A stretch of DNA of 64,000 nucleotides from Winogradskyella sp. (GTDB taxonomy: Bacteria; Bacteroidota; Bacteroidia; Flavobacteriales; Flavobacteriaceae), in NCBI RefSeq assembly GCF_016744625.1, contig NZ_JADGDZ010000002.1:44866-108865 (forward strand). The letters are read 5' to 3'. A program made the position numbers and the translations under genes. Below are positions 61,115 through 64,000 of the stretch, piece by piece. Each line of letters begins with the position of its first letter. Position 1 is the first letter of the stretch. The notes below the pieces were generated by a model. That model did no database searches. It saw nothing but the letters and a program-made list of their open reading frames with translations, and was not told the DNA's origin.

Positions 61115-63493
61115 ATGAATGCACTAAAAAAAGTAAAAAATACTACAAACATGTTTGCTAAACAATGGGCAAAATTTGTTATTAAAAATAAATGGCTGGT
61201 TTTAATAGGAACTTTCATCCTTGCTTTAGGATTAGGTTCTCAAGGGGAAATGGAATTTGATGGAGATTATCATGTATTCTTTAGTGAATCAAATCCTGAA
61301 CTAGAAGCTTTTGATGCGCTACAAGAAAAATACACAAAAGATGATAATGTCATAATTGTCTTATCCCCTTCTAATGGCAACTTATTTACAAAAGAAAATT
61401 TAACAGCTATTGAAAAATTAACAGCAGAATCATGGAACACACCGTATTCGTCTAGAGTAGACGCATTAACAAACTTTCAGCATACAAGTGCAGAAGGCGA
61501 TGATTTGTATGTAGATGATTTGTCTTATGAATCCTCTTTAAAAAATGATAATGAAATTGCTGAAATAAGAGAAAAAGCTTTAAAAGAACCATTATTAGTC
61601 AATCGCATTCTTAATGAAAAAGGAAGTGTAACTGCAATTAATATTACTGTTAAACTTCCTGGTGTTGATAGTGCTAAAGAAATTCCTGAGGTCACAATGT
61701 TTACTAGGAATATGATTTCAGAATTCAAAGAGAAACATCCAAACTTTGAAGTACATACATCTGGTCTTGTTCCATTAAACACAGCATTTTTCGAGTCTTC
61801 AATGGCAGATATGGCATTGACAATGCTAATGCTAATTATTGTCATTATAACCACATTTATATTAACTAGAAATATTTATAGCACTATAGCTACATTAGTT
61901 GTCGTTATGTTCTCAATTATGAGTGCTATTGGGTTTATTGGTATAATGGGTATTAAATTAACACCTCCTTCTGCAACATTTATGACCATGATTCTTACCC
62001 TCGCAGTAGCAGATAGTATACATATACTGATAACTATGTTACAGAAAATGCGTCAAGACGGTCTTAATAAAGTTGATGCCTTAATCGAATCGATACGTTT
62101 AAATTTTATGCCAGTTTTCATTACGAGTTTAACGACTGTTATCGGTTTTCTTACAATGAACTTTGGTGATGTTCCTCCTTTTTGGGATTTAGGTAACATT
62201 ACAGCCTTTGGAATGACAATGGCATTTCTTTTCTCAACAACTGCGCTTCCAGCATTGATGGCAATATTTCCAGTAAAAACTAAAGCGAAAAAGGAAAGTA
62301 CTAAAACAAATAAAAATTGGTACTCCTCTTTAGGGAATCTAGTTGCAAAACAACCATTAAGACTTACTATTATTTCTCTAATTATAATTGGTGGCTTATC
62401 CCTTTTGGCAACAAAAAACACATTCAATGACGAGTTTATAAATTACTTTGATGAGAGTGTAACCTTTAGAACAGACACCGATTATATAAGCGAAAACTTA
62501 ACTGGAATCTACAATATCGAGTTTTCTGTAGGTAGTGGAGAAAGTGGAGGAATTAATAATCCAGAATACCTTACAAAGCTAAATGCTTTTGAGGATTGGT
62601 TGAACGAACAACCAGAAGTTGTTCACGTAAATGCTTTTAGTGAAGTTGCAAGACGTGTAAATCGATCAATGCATGGAGATGATGAACATTTTTATCATGT
62701 TCCTGACAATCGTGAAGAAGCAGCCCAATACTTATTACTATATGAACTGTCTTTACCTTTTGGATTAGATCTTAACAACCAGATAAATGTCGATAAATCA
62801 GAATCTCGTGTAACGGTTACATTGAAAAATCTTGACAGTCCAGAAATGATTGCTTTTGCTGAAAAAAGTGAGCAATGGTTAATTGATAATACACCAACCG
62901 AAATGCATGCCATAGCTGTAAGTCCAATGCTAATGTTTTCTAAACTAGGTTTCAGACAAGCAGAAAGTATGTTTAATGGAAATATAATAGCACTTATTTT
63001 AATTTCATTGGTACTTATGTTAGCCTTAAGAAACTTCAAACTTGGCTTATTAAGTATCATTCCAAACGTAACACCAGTTCTTGTTGGATTCGGAATTTGG
63101 GCACTCTACAAAGGGCAAATCAATACAGGAATGGTAATCGTTTTTGGTATGACTTTAGGAATAATAGTTGATGATACTGTTCACTTTATGAGTAAATTCT
63201 TAAGAGCAAGGAGAGAGTTAGGATATGATGCCAAACAAGCTGTTGTGTATGCTTTCGAAACTGTTGGAAAAGCTCTTGTAACAACAACAATTGTATTATT
63301 AGCCGGATTTGCAGTGCTTTCAACATCTTCATTTGCATTAAATAGTTACATGGCAAGAATTACAGTAATCATTATAACAAGTGCTTTAATAATTGACTTT
63401 ATTTTATTGCCTTCATTATTAATTCTGACTAGTAAAAAGAAAGAAAAAATCATTCAAAAAAAGGAATTCACAAAAGTAATTCTTGATAAATAA
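61115..63493 (+). CDS. MMPL/RND-superfamily exporter
   Basis: 792 residues. Two membrane halves of about six helices each with large periplasmic loops. The motifs LTLAVADSIHILITML (about 288-303) and MTLGIIVDDTVHFMSKFL (about 677-694) are the paired acidic TM4/TM10 proton-relay segments. It resembles hydrophobe-exporting RND proteins that move lipids or hopanoids. A LolA-like gene follows, supporting a lipid or lipoprotein role. Under TetR control. Confidence 0.82.
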   Translation: MNALKKVKNTTNMFAKQWAKFVIKNKWLVLIGTFILALGLGSQGEMEFDGDYHVFFSESNPELEAFDALQEKYTKDDNVIIVLSPSNGNLFTKENLTAIEKLTAESWNTPYSSRVDALTNFQHTSAEGDDLYVDDLSYESSLKNDNEIAEIREKALKEPLLVNRILNEKGSVTAINITVKLPGVDSAKEIPEVTMFTRNMISEFKEKHPNFEVHTSGLVPLNTAFFESSMADMALTMLMLIIVIITTFILTRNIYSTIATLVVVMFSIMSAIGFIGIMGIKLTPPSATFMTMILTLAVADSIHILITMLQKMRQDGLNKVDALIESIRLNFMPVFITSLTTVIGFLTMNFGDVPPFWDLGNITAFGMTMAFLFSTTALPALMAIFPVKTKAKKESTKTNKNWYSSLGNLVAKQPLRLTIISLIIIGGLSLLATKNTFNDEFINYFDESVTFRTDTDYISENLTGIYNIEFSVGSGESGGINNPEYLTKLNAFEDWLNEQPEVVHVNAFSEVARRVNRSMHGDDEHFYHVPDNREEAAQYLLLYELSLPFGLDLNNQINVDKSESRVTVTLKNLDSPEMIAFAEKSEQWLIDNTPTEMHAIAVSPMLMFSKLGFRQAESMFNGNIIALILISLVLMLALRNFKLGLLSIIPNVTPVLVGFGIWALYKGQINTGMVIVFGMTLGIIVDDTVHFMSKFLRARRELGYDAKQAVVYAFETVGKALVTTTIVLLAGFAVLSTSSFALNSYMARITVIIITSALIIDFILLPSLLILTSKKKEKIIQKKEFTKVILDK

Positions 63494-63513
63494 TCCAATA
63501 AAACACAAACAAC

Positions 63514-64000
63514 ATGAAAACAATAATCTTAACATTAATTCTTTTAAGTACAGTTGGACTTTTTGCACAATCTTCTGAAGATCGTGGATTAGAAATCGCA
63601 AAAGCTGCCGAAACAGCTGATTTAGGTTTCAATAGTTCTACAGTAGAATTAAAAATGACCTTGAAAAATAAAAATGGTCAAACTAGTGAACGTTTATTAA
63701 CTACAAAGACATTAGAACTAACAGAAGATGGAGACAAATCTCTAATTGTATTTAATAGTCCTAAAGATGTAAAAGGTACTTCTACGCTAACTTTTACACA
63801 CAAAATTGGCTCAGATGATCAATGGTTATACTTACCTTCTATTAAACGTGTAAAAAGAATTTCATCTAATAATAAGTCTGGACCATTTGTTGGCAGCGAA
63901 TTCGCATATGAAGATTTATCTTCACAAGAAGTTGAAAAATATGCTTATAAATTTCTTGAAGAAAAAGGAAGTATCCTAACTGTAGAACAAGACCCTGTTG
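63514..64000 (+). CDS. LolA-like outer-membrane lipoprotein-sorting protein (5' part)
   Basis: My own reading from the ATG at 63514 runs open to the window edge (162 residues seen). A signal peptide (MKTIILTLILLSTVGLFAQS) is followed by a beta-rich domain with LYLPSIKRVKRISS and VGSEFAYEDL, as in the outer-membrane lipoprotein-sorting proteins paired with MMPL exporters. The C-terminus is outside the window. Confidence 0.75.
   Translation, partial: MKTIILTLILLSTVGLFAQSSEDRGLEIAKAAETADLGFNSSTVELKMTLKNKNGQTSERLLTTKTLELTEDGDKSLIVFNSPKDVKGTSTLTFTHKIGSDDQWLYLPSIKRVKRISSNNKSGPFVGSEFAYEDLSSQEVEKYAYKFLEEKGSILTVEQDPV

Overview
The window is AT-rich DNA from a marine-type flavobacterium (Bacteroidota, Flavobacteriia). 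Supporting signs are TAnnTTTG -7 promoter elements, an HYC_CC_PP family protein, flavobacterial sulfur and copper gene sets, and a highly iterated palindrome, GCTTTCGCGAAAGC, which is most often read as the peptide AFAKA. No ribosomal RNA or CRISPR array is visible. One good tRNA gene (tRNA-Arg, anticodon ACG) lies near the right end.

Layout. (1) 1-7040, minus strand: copper/silver resistance, with a partial multicopper oxidase, an AraC-type regulator with an N-terminal CxxC domain, a TolC-like outer-membrane factor, CusA and a Cys-rich HYC_CC_PP protein. (2) 7270-13329, plus strand: a complete Wadjet-type SMC defence operon (jetABCD-like), followed by a convergent gene of unknown function. 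(3) 14080-55811: a mobile element of about 42 kb that looks like an integrated virus without a tail. Nearly all its genes lie on the minus strand in one long, overlapping late operon. (4) 55777-64000: tRNA-Arg and probable host chromosome, with a Crp/Fnr regulator, thiosulfate/sulfur transport (YeeE pair, TauE), a persulfide dioxygenase-rhodanese fusion, an HMA protein, a TetR regulator, an MMPL/RND exporter and the start of a LolA-like gene.

The element reads from right to left. At its right end are a large serine recombinase, whose frame runs into tRNA-Arg, a 57-residue companion gene, and a divergent pair of HTH regulators around palindromes (lysogeny-switch-like). Next come a winged-helix protein, a glycosyltransferase, an N6 methyltransferase, a strawberry-notch helicase and a MoxR ATPase. 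The late region holds an A32/FtsK-HerA-like packaging ATPase, a capsid-like protein with a very acidic N-terminus and an Arg-rich C-terminus, and a second, paralogous protein in which a roughly 320-residue YVTN beta-propeller interrupts the same fold. It also has about fifteen small single-span membrane proteins, peptidoglycan-binding proteins, an M15-like peptidase, a CHAP/NlpC-like peptidase, an amidase that has lost its zinc ligands, a holin-like protein and an overlapping spanin-like pair. I see no terminase with nuclease domain, portal, tape measure, sheath or relaxase. My best reading is a large, tailless, probably membrane-containing temperate virus. Its two-capsid-protein architecture recalls vertical single-jelly-roll viruses, but this is an inference.

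The element carries defence cargo: a Gabija pair (gajA-gajB) facing against the late operon, and an undescribed two-gene unit (PD-(D/E)XK-like nuclease plus helical-repeat protein). The latter is bracketed by the intact moxR 3' end and a decayed second copy of that 3' end, which is direct evidence of cargo exchange. The left end of the element was not found, so copper resistance and Wadjet may be neighbours or further cargo.
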